Below, piece after piece: positions 18,042 through 25,808 of a DNA stretch of 64,000 nucleotides (positions are counted from its first letter, which is position 1; every line of letters starts with the position of its first letter). Made by a program: the position numbers and the translations under genes. Location: assembly GCF_900107855.1 (NCBI RefSeq), contig NZ_FNRJ01000010.1, positions 88,222 through 152,221 on the forward strand, in the 5' to 3' direction. The notes under the pieces are model-generated. The model was not told the DNA's origin and ran no database searches. It saw only the letters and a program-made list of their open reading frames with translations. This stretch comes from Marinobacterium iners DSM 11526 (lineage in GTDB: Bacteria > Pseudomonadota > Gammaproteobacteria > Pseudomonadales > Balneatricaceae).

Positions 18042-19103
18042 ATGATTCATCACGTAGGCATCGTCGTTCCACCGAGCGCACAAGCGCTGGACATATTTGG
18101 GCCGCTTGATGTTTTTGCTGAGGCAAACAGATTTCTTCCGCCGAGCTCGCATTACCAATCGACGGTTATTGGTATTGAGCCGTCATCCATTCGCTGCTCC
18201 AATGGCGCGCTGTTGCAACCTCATAGGCATTACTCCGAAGCAAACGAGGTGTTTGATCTTCTGTTGGTAGCGGGTGGGCCCTTGGTTCCGAATCAGGAAT
18301 TGTCGGCGGACTTTAATAACTGGTTACGCCAAGCGGCGAGTCGGGCTACACGATTTGGGTCCATTTGCAACGGAACATTTATTCTTGCTAGAGCAGGTTT
18401 GCTGGCTGGAAAAACGGTGACCACTCATTGGAATGATGCTCAGGCGCTTGCAGAGCTGTGCCCGGATGTGAATGTTCAGCCGGATCGCCTCTATGTGTGT
18501 GATAAGAAACTGTACACCAGTGCTGGAGTCACTGCGGGCATTGACCTTGCGCTCTTCCTGGTAGCCATTGACCAGGGGCAGGATATCTCCCTCAATACAG
18601 CAAAAAGACTGATTGTTTTTACCCAAAGAGCTGGAGGGCAGTCACAGTTCAGTCCTTATCTAATGCCATTTCTCGATACAAACTCACCTATGGGAGCAGT
18701 TCAGCAACATGTTTTAGCCAATCTTAACGGAGATCTTAGAGTCCAGACTCTCGCACGGGTGGCTAGTATGAGCCCACGGAACTTTACTCGCGTATTTTCA
18801 CGGGAAACTAGGGTAACGCCTGCGGAGTTCGTCGAGCTCGCCAGAGTGGATGCTGCACGTAGCCTCTTGGAACAAAAAAGCAAACCCCTTAAGACCATTG
18901 CCGTTGACTGCGGATTTCGCGATGGACAGCACATGCGCGACGTATTCTGGCGTTGTTTAGGTGTATCGCCTCAACAATACAGACAGAGCTTCGGAATGCT
19001 GGATGCAACTCATGCGGATATCGAGCAGTCGCCGCTATCGCGCACTATCAAAGAGCTGGAAAAAGAGAATGTTGCATCTGAGGGCCGGACAGGGAATGTC
19101 TGA
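18042..19103 (+). CDS. GlxA family AraC-type regulator (DJ-1/PfpI + HTH)
   Basis: A 353-residue regulator. The N-terminal ~200 residues form a DJ-1/PfpI-like amidotransferase fold: IVVPPSAQALDIFGPLDVF, LLLVAGG, and the elbow FGSICNGTFILARAGLL. The C-terminal AraC/XylS domain lies at about 225-325 (LARVASMSPRNFTRVFSRET and GFRDGQHMRDVFWRCLGVSP). This architecture is that of GlxA/ArgR/GbdR-like activators, which often respond to nitrogen compounds such as choline, carnitine or arginine. It is divergent from the M24 peptidase-like gene, so a regulator-enzyme pair is likely. The ribosome-binding site is weak. Codon use is AT-richer than the chromosomal background. Confidence 0.9.
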   Translation: MIHHVGIVVPPSAQALDIFGPLDVFAEANRFLPPSSHYQSTVIGIEPSSIRCSNGALLQPHRHYSEANEVFDLLLVAGGPLVPNQELSADFNNWLRQAASRATRFGSICNGTFILARAGLLAGKTVTTHWNDAQALAELCPDVNVQPDRLYVCDKKLYTSAGVTAGIDLALFLVAIDQGQDISLNTAKRLIVFTQRAGGQSQFSPYLMPFLDTNSPMGAVQQHVLANLNGDLRVQTLARVASMSPRNFTRVFSRETRVTPAEFVELARVDAARSLLEQKSKPLKTIAVDCGFRDGQHMRDVFWRCLGVSPQQYRQSFGMLDATHADIEQSPLSRTIKELEKENVASEGRTGNV

Positions 19104-19318
19104 GCGATGAGGAAGTGTGCCATGCCCACGTGCGGGCATTTCAGCATGGTAGATTTGGCATTGGATCAGCGTACTTCCCTGAAAGACGGTTATTGAGCAG
19201 CATCAGGGATAGCAGCTTGTCGTAACGATACACGGTAATGTAGTGTCCGGCAGCACAGGCTGTTTATTTCGTAGTCGATGCGGTAGAGCGGGTCGTACAC
19301 AGCGTAAATTTGGCTTCT

Positions 19319-19337
19319 AATACAAACAATTCTCATT
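19319..19337. promoter_or_regulatory. Possible Fur box
   Basis: The reverse complement begins AATGAGAATT and matches 15 of 19 positions of a commonly seen Fur-box form (AATGAGAATT followed by ATTCTCATT). It lies 81 bases before the TonB receptor start. Iron control fits the gene content but is not proven. Confidence 0.45.
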
Positions 19338-19340
19338 TAT

Positions 19341-19361
19341 ATTGACCGTCGGTCGGTCGAT
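19341..19361. promoter_or_regulatory. TetR-type operator, copy 1
   Basis: A 21-base imperfect palindrome (left arm ATTGACCGTC, centre G, right arm GTCGGTCGAT). It is identical at 19 of 21 positions to the perfect palindrome at 27933-27953 beside the TetR gene. It sits 57 bases before the TonB receptor start and directly after the possible Fur box. Confidence 0.7.
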
Positions 19362-19417
19362 AGTTATGATGTTTGAGAATACCTCCCGCAATGCTATGTA
19401 TTAGAAGGACTTCATGT

Positions 19418-21622
19418 ATGACGCATCATTCAAATGCTGAAATACTTTCGAGCCAATTCCAGCCGAGATTATCTCTCTCTTGTGTAGTAGCCTTCGCAGG
19501 GCTGGCCGTTGCCAACGCCGTGCCAGTTTATGCCGAAGACACATCGCACGTAGAACTTATGGAGGTCATAACAGTGACCTCTGAGCGACCTAGGGACTAC
19601 GTTGCGGAAGAAGCTGGTATTGGTACAAAAACTCAAACGTCCATTCTTGAAACTCCTCAGTCGGTTTCCGTTGTTACGCGGCAGCAGATCGAAGTGCAAC
19701 GGCCGTCCAGTTCTAGCCAGGCATTGCGGTACACAGCCGGGGCAAACAGTGAGCGCTTTGGTGGGTTTGGTGGCCAGCTGGATATCACACGCATTCGCGG
19801 CATAGACGCTGACTACTATCTTGATGGACTACGGGTTATCAGCAACGCATCCACATGGTCTACCCAAGTAGATCCGTACACACTTGAACGAATCGAAGTT
19901 TTGCGCGGCCCATCTTCATTCTTATATGGACAGGGCACAGGTGGCGGTGTCGTGAATCAGATCAGCCGCCGGCCCCAGCGGGATTCATCCCATGAAATAT
20001 TCATTCAAGGAGGGAGCTTCGATCGCCGGGAGATTGGTTTCGACAGCACAGGTGCCCTCAATGATGAAGGCACACTGCTGTACAGATTTACGGGCACCGG
20101 GCTTGACTCGCAAGGCCAAGTGGAAGACGTACGCCACAAACGAGTATATCTGGCACCCGCCTTGACTTGGCGTCCTGACGTAAACACGTCATGGACTCTG
20201 TTAGCAACGCATTCCCGGGAACCTGACATACCTGACTACAACAGTTTGCCGGCGGTGGCGCTGGGTTTGAATGGAAGTCGTTTTCCCCAGGTTGATCGCC
20301 GGCGGAATTATTCCGATATGGATTTTCAAGGCTCATCCCGAAAACAAGATTCGATAAGCTCGTTGTTCGAACACACTTTTGACAATGGATGGACGCTGAG
20401 CAGCAACCTTCGCTACATGTACATCAACTCGGATATTCAGCGCACGTCAATATATGGTTTTCAGAACAGGGACGGGAATTTATGGCTGGAAGGGACTTAT
20501 GGTTTGGCTCCATCCCGTTCCCATACTTTCCAGGCCGACAATAACCTGTCTGGAAAGTTTGATTTAGGGCCGACGTCTCACTATGTACTTGCGGGCGTCG
20601 ACTATGCGCGGGGAAGTATTAACAACGACTCTTATCGGATGGATCCCGTTGCGTTCAATCCTTTCGACTCCACGAATTATCGTCCTCGTGCCGATCCCGA
20701 TTTCACTGACAGTATGACCAATTGGCCCTACAACGTACGCCAGGATTTCAACCGTTTGGGTATCTATCTTCAAGATCAGATTTCTTACGATCAATGGCGA
20801 TTGACACTTAGCGTTCGTCACGACTGGTCCAAACTTGATGACGAGTCGCGAAGCTATTCAACCGAGTGGACCAAGACACAGCAGAGTGAAAAGAAATGGA
20901 GCGGACGGGCAGGCTTGAATTATATTTTTGATAATGGCATAGCGCCCTACATCAGCTATGCAACGTCCTTCGATCCCGTGCTGGGTAATGATTTCCATGG
21001 CAGCGCGTTCGTACCAACGGAAGCCAGTCAGAGCGAACTGGGCATTAAATATCAGCCATCTGGATCCGCTACCTTACTAAGCGCCTCTGTATTCCAGCTT
21101 GACCAGACTAACGTGAAAACGTCCGACACCCGGCATCTGGGATTCTGGACCCAATCGGGCAAAGTACGTTCTCGTGGTTTTGAGGTGCAAGCAGCCACCG
21201 AGATCAACTATGGCCTGAATCTACTGGCTAACTATGTTTATCTGGATAACACCCTGGTCAGGGATGCCACCTATGAGGGCAAGAGTCTGACACAAACGCC
21301 ACGCCACAGCGCGTCGGCATGGCTGGATTATCGACTGCCCTCTGGCCCCCTGAACGGTATGCAGTTAGGGATGGGCGTGCGCTACCTCGGATCTACATGG
21401 GGTAATCCGGCCAATACCTTCAAGGTGCCAGCGGAAATCCTGGTGGACTTGGCCGCAAGCTACGATCTGGGCTTGTTGTCTCCCTCATTGAATGGCGCTG
21501 TGATGTCGGTGAATGCCAGTAATCTTGGCAACAATAAATACGTAGCGAGTTGCACCTCCGATATGTACTGCTTCATTGGGCAGGATCGTTCGGTAACGGC
21601 AACCTTGTCCTATTGGTGGTGA
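19418..21622 (+). CDS. TonB-dependent siderophore-type receptor
   Basis: An outer-membrane receptor of 734 residues. The start at 19418 has AGAAGGA 8 bases upstream and gives a signal peptide ending near ANAVPVYA-ED; earlier in-frame starts (19373 TTG, 19391 ATG) add non-signal residues. A TonB-box-like EVITVTSE follows the mature N-terminus. The plug domain (about 75-175) has SILETPQSVSVVTRQQIE, RIRGIDADYYLDGL and RIEVLRGPSSFLYGQGTGGG, then VVNQISRRP. The 22-strand barrel ends in the aromatic YWW expected of outer-membrane barrels. The plug is of the ferric-siderophore subclass (FhuA/FpvA-like), so the ligand is probably a metal chelate. It is first in an operon with ABC components and lies under two candidate operators. 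Confidence 0.92.
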   Translation: MTHHSNAEILSSQFQPRLSLSCVVAFAGLAVANAVPVYAEDTSHVELMEVITVTSERPRDYVAEEAGIGTKTQTSILETPQSVSVVTRQQIEVQRPSSSSQALRYTAGANSERFGGFGGQLDITRIRGIDADYYLDGLRVISNASTWSTQVDPYTLERIEVLRGPSSFLYGQGTGGGVVNQISRRPQRDSSHEIFIQGGSFDRREIGFDSTGALNDEGTLLYRFTGTGLDSQGQVEDVRHKRVYLAPALTWRPDVNTSWTLLATHSREPDIPDYNSLPAVALGLNGSRFPQVDRRRNYSDMDFQGSSRKQDSISSLFEHTFDNGWTLSSNLRYMYINSDIQRTSIYGFQNRDGNLWLEGTYGLAPSRSHTFQADNNLSGKFDLGPTSHYVLAGVDYARGSINNDSYRMDPVAFNPFDSTNYRPRADPDFTDSMTNWPYNVRQDFNRLGIYLQDQISYDQWRLTLSVRHDWSKLDDESRSYSTEWTKTQQSEKKWSGRAGLNYIFDNGIAPYISYATSFDPVLGNDFHGSAFVPTEASQSELGIKYQPSGSATLLSASVFQLDQTNVKTSDTRHLGFWTQSGKVRSRGFEVQAATEINYGLNLLANYVYLDNTLVRDATYEGKSLTQTPRHSASAWLDYRLPSGPLNGMQLGMGVRYLGSTWGNPANTFKVPAEILVDLAASYDLGLLSPSLNGAVMSVNASNLGNNKYVASCTSDMYCFIGQDRSVTATLSYWW

Positions 21623-21625
21623 TAT

Positions 21626-22786
21626 ATGCGCGTTATAAAGAAGAGTCGCCGCGCGTTTCTGCGTGGCTCGGCGTTAGCGGGCGGGGCTTTGCTTGTGGGA
21701 CATCCTGCTTTCGCTTCAACCAACCGTGTTACTTCTCTCATCGACATTGTCGGACGTCATGTAGTGTTGCCGCTACCTGCACGGAGGATCATCCTGGGCG
21801 ACGGACCGTTGGCTTACGTCATAGCGCTGCTGCAACCGGGTAAACCCTTCGCTAATGTCGTTGGCTGGGGTGATAACTTTCGTTCGGCCGACCTTGGCGG
21901 GTACGAAGCCTATCGTCGGCGCTTTCCCGAAATTGGGCAGATACCGACATTTCGCGGATCGGCTGTCGGAGCCATTGACGCCGAGCTGGCGATTGCACTG
22001 GCACCTGACGTCGTTATCCTCAATCTCAGCTCCCGTGCGGCCGCTGAATCATCCGGGCTGATGAATCACTTGACCCAGGCGGGCATTGCGGTGGTGTTCG
22101 TTGATTTTCGCACCAGCATGTTCGGCAATACCGAGCGCAGTATTCAGATCGTCGGCGAATTGCTGGGCCAGCAAGAGCGCGCCGATGCGTTTTTGCAATT
22201 TCGGCAAACACAGATCGAGCGAGTGACATTGCCGCTGAAGCACGTTCAATCCAGGCCCAGTGTCATGATCGAGCGGGCAGCGGGGCTGTATGACGATTGC
22301 TGCCTGAGCTATGGCGATGGAAATTTCGGCGAACTGGTCGCGGTGGCTGGTGGTATGAACCTTGGGACACGTTTCCTGCACGGCACTTTCGGCACGTTAC
22401 ATCCCGAACAGGTCATCGAGTCAGATCCCGATGTGGTTCTGGTAACGGGGGCCAATTGGTCGCTTTATTCACCAGCGGGCAACTGGGTTAACCTTGGCCC
22501 CGGTGCCGATCTGGCGGAAGGACAATCCCGCCTGCGCAGATTGATCAGCAGGTCTGCTTTCCGGTCATTGCGAGCTGTGAAGCAGAGTAGGGTGTATGCA
22601 ATCTGGCACCCGTTCTATGACAACCCTTACTACTTTATCGCACTACAGCGTGTCGCCAAGTGGCTGCACCCGGAGCTCTTTGCGTCGTTAGACCCTGACG
22701 CCACCTTCCGCGAACTGCATGCTCGCTTTCTTCCTGTTCCTTATCAACCGGGCTACTGGTTGAGCTTGGACGGAGCCTCTACATGA
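21626..22786 (+). CDS. Tat-exported iron-siderophore-type ABC binding protein
   Basis: A 386-residue periplasmic binding protein of the FecB/BtuF/FhuD class (cluster A-II). The N-terminus MRVIKKSRRAFLRGSALAGG followed by ALLVGHPAFA is a twin-arginine signal, so the protein is likely folded before export. Family elements are LPARRIILGDGPLAYVIALL, DAELAIALAPDVVILNLSS, AGIAVVFVDFR and the C-lobe ALQRVAKWLHPELF. It would pass the ligand from the outer-membrane receptor to the FecCD permease. It begins three bases after the receptor stop and overlaps the permease by ATGA. Binding proteins of this class are usually Sec-exported or lipoproteins, so the Tat signal is notable. Confidence 0.88.
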   Translation: MRVIKKSRRAFLRGSALAGGALLVGHPAFASTNRVTSLIDIVGRHVVLPLPARRIILGDGPLAYVIALLQPGKPFANVVGWGDNFRSADLGGYEAYRRRFPEIGQIPTFRGSAVGAIDAELAIALAPDVVILNLSSRAAAESSGLMNHLTQAGIAVVFVDFRTSMFGNTERSIQIVGELLGQQERADAFLQFRQTQIERVTLPLKHVQSRPSVMIERAAGLYDDCCLSYGDGNFGELVAVAGGMNLGTRFLHGTFGTLHPEQVIESDPDVVLVTGANWSLYSPAGNWVNLGPGADLAEGQSRLRRLISRSAFRSLRAVKQSRVYAIWHPFYDNPYYFIALQRVAKWLHPELFASLDPDATFRELHARFLPVPYQPGYWLSLDGAST

Positions 22787-23850
22787 TCAAGTCAGCTACT
22801 GATAACGCCGTTGCGCTCGAACAGGGTCGACATCTCTACTCTAGTCTTGCCACGCGACGATTGCTATTGCTCATCGCCATCGGGGGGCTGGCTATCGTCT
22901 GCTTCATCGCCGATCTTTCCATCGGGCCGGCACATTATAGTTCGTATGATGTGCTGTCGGCACTATGGGATTCTGATACCGCCCTTCCTATCCAGGTCAT
23001 TCTGTGGGAAATCCGATTGCCGGTGGCGCTGACCGCACTTGTGGTAGGGGCTAGCTTGGCCGTTGCAGGTGTGGAAATGCAAACTGTACTGGGAAATCCC
23101 CTTGCCAGCCCCTTCACATTGGGGCTGTCTGCCGCTGCAAGTTTTGGAGCCGCGCTTGGCTTGATCCTGGGCGTCAGTGTTTTGCCTGCATCGGCTGTGG
23201 CTTTTGCCATTCCAGCCAATGCTTTTCTGGTTTCGATGGTCGCGGCGTTGTTCATCCACCGGTTGAGCCAAAAGCGCGGTATAACCACTGAGATGATCGT
23301 GCTGCTTGGCACAACACTGGTTTTCACATTCACCGCTTTGCTGGAGGCATTGCAATACATCGCACCGGACCAGGCGCTTTCTGCCGTGGTGTTCTGGACG
23401 ATGGGCAGTCTTTCTCGTGCAAGCTGGCTCAAATTGGCGATCATGAGCACCGTGTTGCTGGTCGTCACACTGATGTTTGCGCGCCAAGCCTGGGCGCTGA
23501 CGGCGTTGCGGCTCGGAGAGGCACGCGCCACGAGTCTAGGTGTTCCCGTGGGTCGATTGCGACTTCGAGGAATTTTGCTGGGCAGCCTGCTGGCCTCGGT
23601 TTGCGTAGCATTCGTTGGAACGATTGGATTCGTCGGTCTCGTAGCGCCTCATATCGCCCGCATGCTGGTGGGTGAAGACCAGCGCTTCCTGCTGCCCACA
23701 TCCGCGCTGTGTGGGGCGCTCATGCTGTCAGCCGCTTCGGTATTGAGCAAGACGTTGGTGGCTGGGCAGACATTGCCCATTGGTATCGTCACCTCATTGG
23801 TCGGTGTGCCACTGTTTTTCACTCTGATTTTACGGACGAGGCAGCCATGA
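22783..23850 (+). CDS. FecCD family ABC transporter permease
   Basis: A 355-residue polytopic inner-membrane permease of the FecCD/BtuC type. Characteristic segments are EIRLPVALTALVVGASLAVA, GVEMQTVLGNPLASPFTLGL and SAAASFGAALG near residues 80-125, plus the conserved FVGTIGFVGLVAPHIARMLV region at about 283-302. About ten transmembrane helices are expected. A single permease gene means it acts as a homodimer. It overlaps both the binding protein and the ATPase genes by four bases, so the three are tightly coupled. It imports the same ligand as the TonB receptor. Confidence 0.93.
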   Translation: MIKSATDNAVALEQGRHLYSSLATRRLLLLIAIGGLAIVCFIADLSIGPAHYSSYDVLSALWDSDTALPIQVILWEIRLPVALTALVVGASLAVAGVEMQTVLGNPLASPFTLGLSAAASFGAALGLILGVSVLPASAVAFAIPANAFLVSMVAALFIHRLSQKRGITTEMIVLLGTTLVFTFTALLEALQYIAPDQALSAVVFWTMGSLSRASWLKLAIMSTVLLVVTLMFARQAWALTALRLGEARATSLGVPVGRLRLRGILLGSLLASVCVAFVGTIGFVGLVAPHIARMLVGEDQRFLLPTSALCGALMLSAASVLSKTLVAGQTLPIGIVTSLVGVPLFFTLILRTRQP

Positions 23851-24644
23851 CCGCGTCGATGAATGTCTCAGCTGTGTCCATCTCTTTCGATGCTCGCGTG
23901 GTGCTTCGGGAGCTCAGTTTCGGGCCATTGATGGCCGGTCGTGTTACGGCCCTTCTCGGTTCCAATGCCGCCGGAAAATCGACCTTGCTGCGCCGGATGG
24001 CGGGTGAAATTACGGGACCGGGCCGGGTCGAAATTGCCGGAGAGCCGGTAGAGATCTGGCCTGCCTATCATCGCAATCGGCCGGCTCATGTTCCCCAGGA
24101 TATTTCGATGCGATCCTCCTTGCGCGTATTCGAAGCGGTGTTGCTGGCAAGTAAGCAGGGCAGTGGATGGTCCGTGGATAGCGATGAGCTGGACGCGGTG
24201 ACCAAAATGCTCCAACTGCTAAAGATCGACGCACTCGCAGGGCGGGCGCTGGCGAGACTCAGCGGTGGGCAGCGTCAGTTGGTTTCCATCGCACAGGCTT
24301 TGATTCGCGAACCATCCGTTCTCTTGTTGGACGAGCCAACGAGCGCCCTGGACCTAAAGAACCAATTTGATGTTCTCGACCTGATCAGACAACTGGCGCG
24401 GGAGCAATCCATGTGTGTGATCATGGCGATTCACGACATCAACCATGCCCTGCGTTTTGCCGATGATATTGTCGTCTTGCACAACGGTGCTGTGCAGGCG
24501 TGGGGCCCGGCGTCAGAGGTGGTGACGCCTGCGTTGTTGGCTCAAGTCTACGGTGTCGAAGCTCGGGTTGAACGCTGTTCACGGGGCTATACGCAAGTCA
24601 TTGTCGATAACTCATTGTGCGCCGGGAGCGATGCCACATGGTGA
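23847..24644 (+). CDS. ABC transporter ATP-binding protein (FecE/FhuC-like)
   Basis: An ATPase of about 265 residues for the FecCD-type importer. It has Walker A GSNAAGKST, Q-loop region HVPQDI, signature LSGGQRQ, Walker B VLLLDEPTSALDL and H-loop AIHDINHALRF, all intact. The ATG at 23847 is chosen because it overlaps the permease stop as ATGA. An in-frame start 138 bases upstream would lie inside the permease gene and add residues not typical of the family. It overlaps the next gene by seven bases (ATGGTGA), which ties the unusual downstream protein into the same transcript. Confidence 0.92.
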   Translation: MTASMNVSAVSISFDARVVLRELSFGPLMAGRVTALLGSNAAGKSTLLRRMAGEITGPGRVEIAGEPVEIWPAYHRNRPAHVPQDISMRSSLRVFEAVLLASKQGSGWSVDSDELDAVTKMLQLLKIDALAGRALARLSGGQRQLVSIAQALIREPSVLLLDEPTSALDLKNQFDVLDLIRQLAREQSMCVIMAIHDINHALRFADDIVVLHNGAVQAWGPASEVVTPALLAQVYGVEARVERCSRGYTQVIVDNSLCAGSDATW

Positions 24645-25744
24645 CAATCATTATGCGCAACGCCTTGCGCGATCAGGTAGAGCGGGCGTCCGAAGGACGT
24701 CAGACGGTCCTTTATACGACGAAAGGGCAACCAAGCTATATGAATGTGGTTCCGCTGATGACGAACGACAGTCTCGGGGTAGGTGGCTGCGACCCTCATT
24801 GTGCGTTTATTGTCAGTGGCAGGGTGTGCAAGGAGTTCTTTTACGGAAGCTATCCAGGCGTGATCAGAGCTGGTGAATTGCTCAGCCTGCCTGGCGTAGC
24901 GCCAGGCGCCGCCATGAACTTTGAGTGCGCCAGCCATGCCGCCCGCTCCTGTGGGCCAGGCTGGCATCTGAGCACCAATGCCGAACGCGCCGCACTGATG
25001 TTGTGGTGTCAGCAGCAGGGGGTTCTCGTCCAGGGGAATACCGATGCCGGCCGCTCCATCACAATGGCAAGCGAACATGGCTGCCGTGTGGATGGTGGTC
25101 AATTGGGAGATACGCAAGGTAATCCGGCGACGCTGACGGGCAGCGGGCCGCTGAGCTGGCGACATGACCACACGCGTTGGGGAATTGCGGATCTGTGCGG
25201 AAACCTCTGGGAGTGGCAAGCGGGTTTGCGGTTGGTCGATGGGGAAATACAGATCATTCCAGACAATGATGCAGTGCATGCTGATTTGTCTCGGACCTCC
25301 GATGCTTGGACGGCGTTGCGCCTGAGCAATGGCGAAGCAGTGTCTTCCTGCAGTCACGACAGTGCTAAATTCGATGCCTCGGTTCATTGCACAGAGGGAA
25401 ACGCCGGCACGCCTATCTTGCGCACACGAGTGTTCCATCGTAGCGGACCGATAGCGGACGATACCAACCATCCGGGGCTGATGGATGCTCCGTTCAAATG
25501 TGTTGGTGCTGAAGCGGATATCAGGGTCCCTTCGCGCCTGCATGCCTTGGGTTTGATGCCCGTGGCTACGCAAACAGGTAGCGCGCAAGTGTATCTGCGC
25601 AACTACGGCGAACGAATATTCATGAGTGGTGGCGCATGGTATTCCGGATACGACGGGGGATTGGATGCACTCTGCCTTAGTCATCCACGAACGCATGCCA
25701 GCAGTACAGTGGGTGCACGCCCGGCCTTTATCAGCCTGCGGTAG
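24638..25744 (+). CDS. SUMF1/C-type-lectin-fold protein lacking FGE cysteines
   Basis: A 368-residue protein of the formylglycine-generating-enzyme/C-lectin fold. Visible family segments are NFECASHAARSCGPGWHLST (about 94-113), TLTGSGPLSWRHDHTRWGIA (165-184), DLCGNLWEWQAGLRLVDGEI (185-204) and the C-terminal RNYGERIFMSGGAWYSGYDG (321-340) with VGARPAF. The two catalytic cysteines of true FGE after the GGxW motif are absent (S336 and G341-like positions instead), so sulfatase activation is unlikely. The layout resembles phage tail/diversity-generating target proteins with this fold more than FGE. There is no signal peptide. It overlaps the ATPase stop by 7 bases. I do not know its role; ligand binding or processing of the imported compound is inference. 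Confidence 0.75.
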   Translation: MVTIIMRNALRDQVERASEGRQTVLYTTKGQPSYMNVVPLMTNDSLGVGGCDPHCAFIVSGRVCKEFFYGSYPGVIRAGELLSLPGVAPGAAMNFECASHAARSCGPGWHLSTNAERAALMLWCQQQGVLVQGNTDAGRSITMASEHGCRVDGGQLGDTQGNPATLTGSGPLSWRHDHTRWGIADLCGNLWEWQAGLRLVDGEIQIIPDNDAVHADLSRTSDAWTALRLSNGEAVSSCSHDSAKFDASVHCTEGNAGTPILRTRVFHRSGPIADDTNHPGLMDAPFKCVGAEADIRVPSRLHALGLMPVATQTGSAQVYLRNYGERIFMSGGAWYSGYDGGLDALCLSHPRTHASSTVGARPAFISLR

Positions 25745-25808
25745 TTGAAACTCTTTTTTACCGGCTTCAGGCAATCCAGTTTTATTGAATATTTCCAGGC
25801 GGTTTGGA

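Larger units (their letters stand above)
19104..19417. other. Non-coding interval upstream of TonB receptor
   Basis: This 314-base stretch holds a small hairpin just after the GlxA stop (ATGCCC/GGGCAT, 19122-19139), a possible Fur box and a TetR-type palindrome near its right end. The middle (about 19150-19310) contains no gene I recognise. A reverse-strand open stretch there has no start or family match and may be decayed coding DNA. Confidence 0.6.

Noticed and set aside
19150..19310. Reverse-strand open stretch in the interval before the TonB receptor
   Set aside because: It translates without stops for a short distance but has no start, no family match and no Shine-Dalgarno site; too weak to call a gene or remnant.
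24638..25744. Diversity-generating retroelement target
   Set aside because: The C-terminal C-lectin fold resembles DGR variable proteins, but the codons there are not AAC/AAT-enriched and no template repeat or reverse transcriptase was seen in the window.
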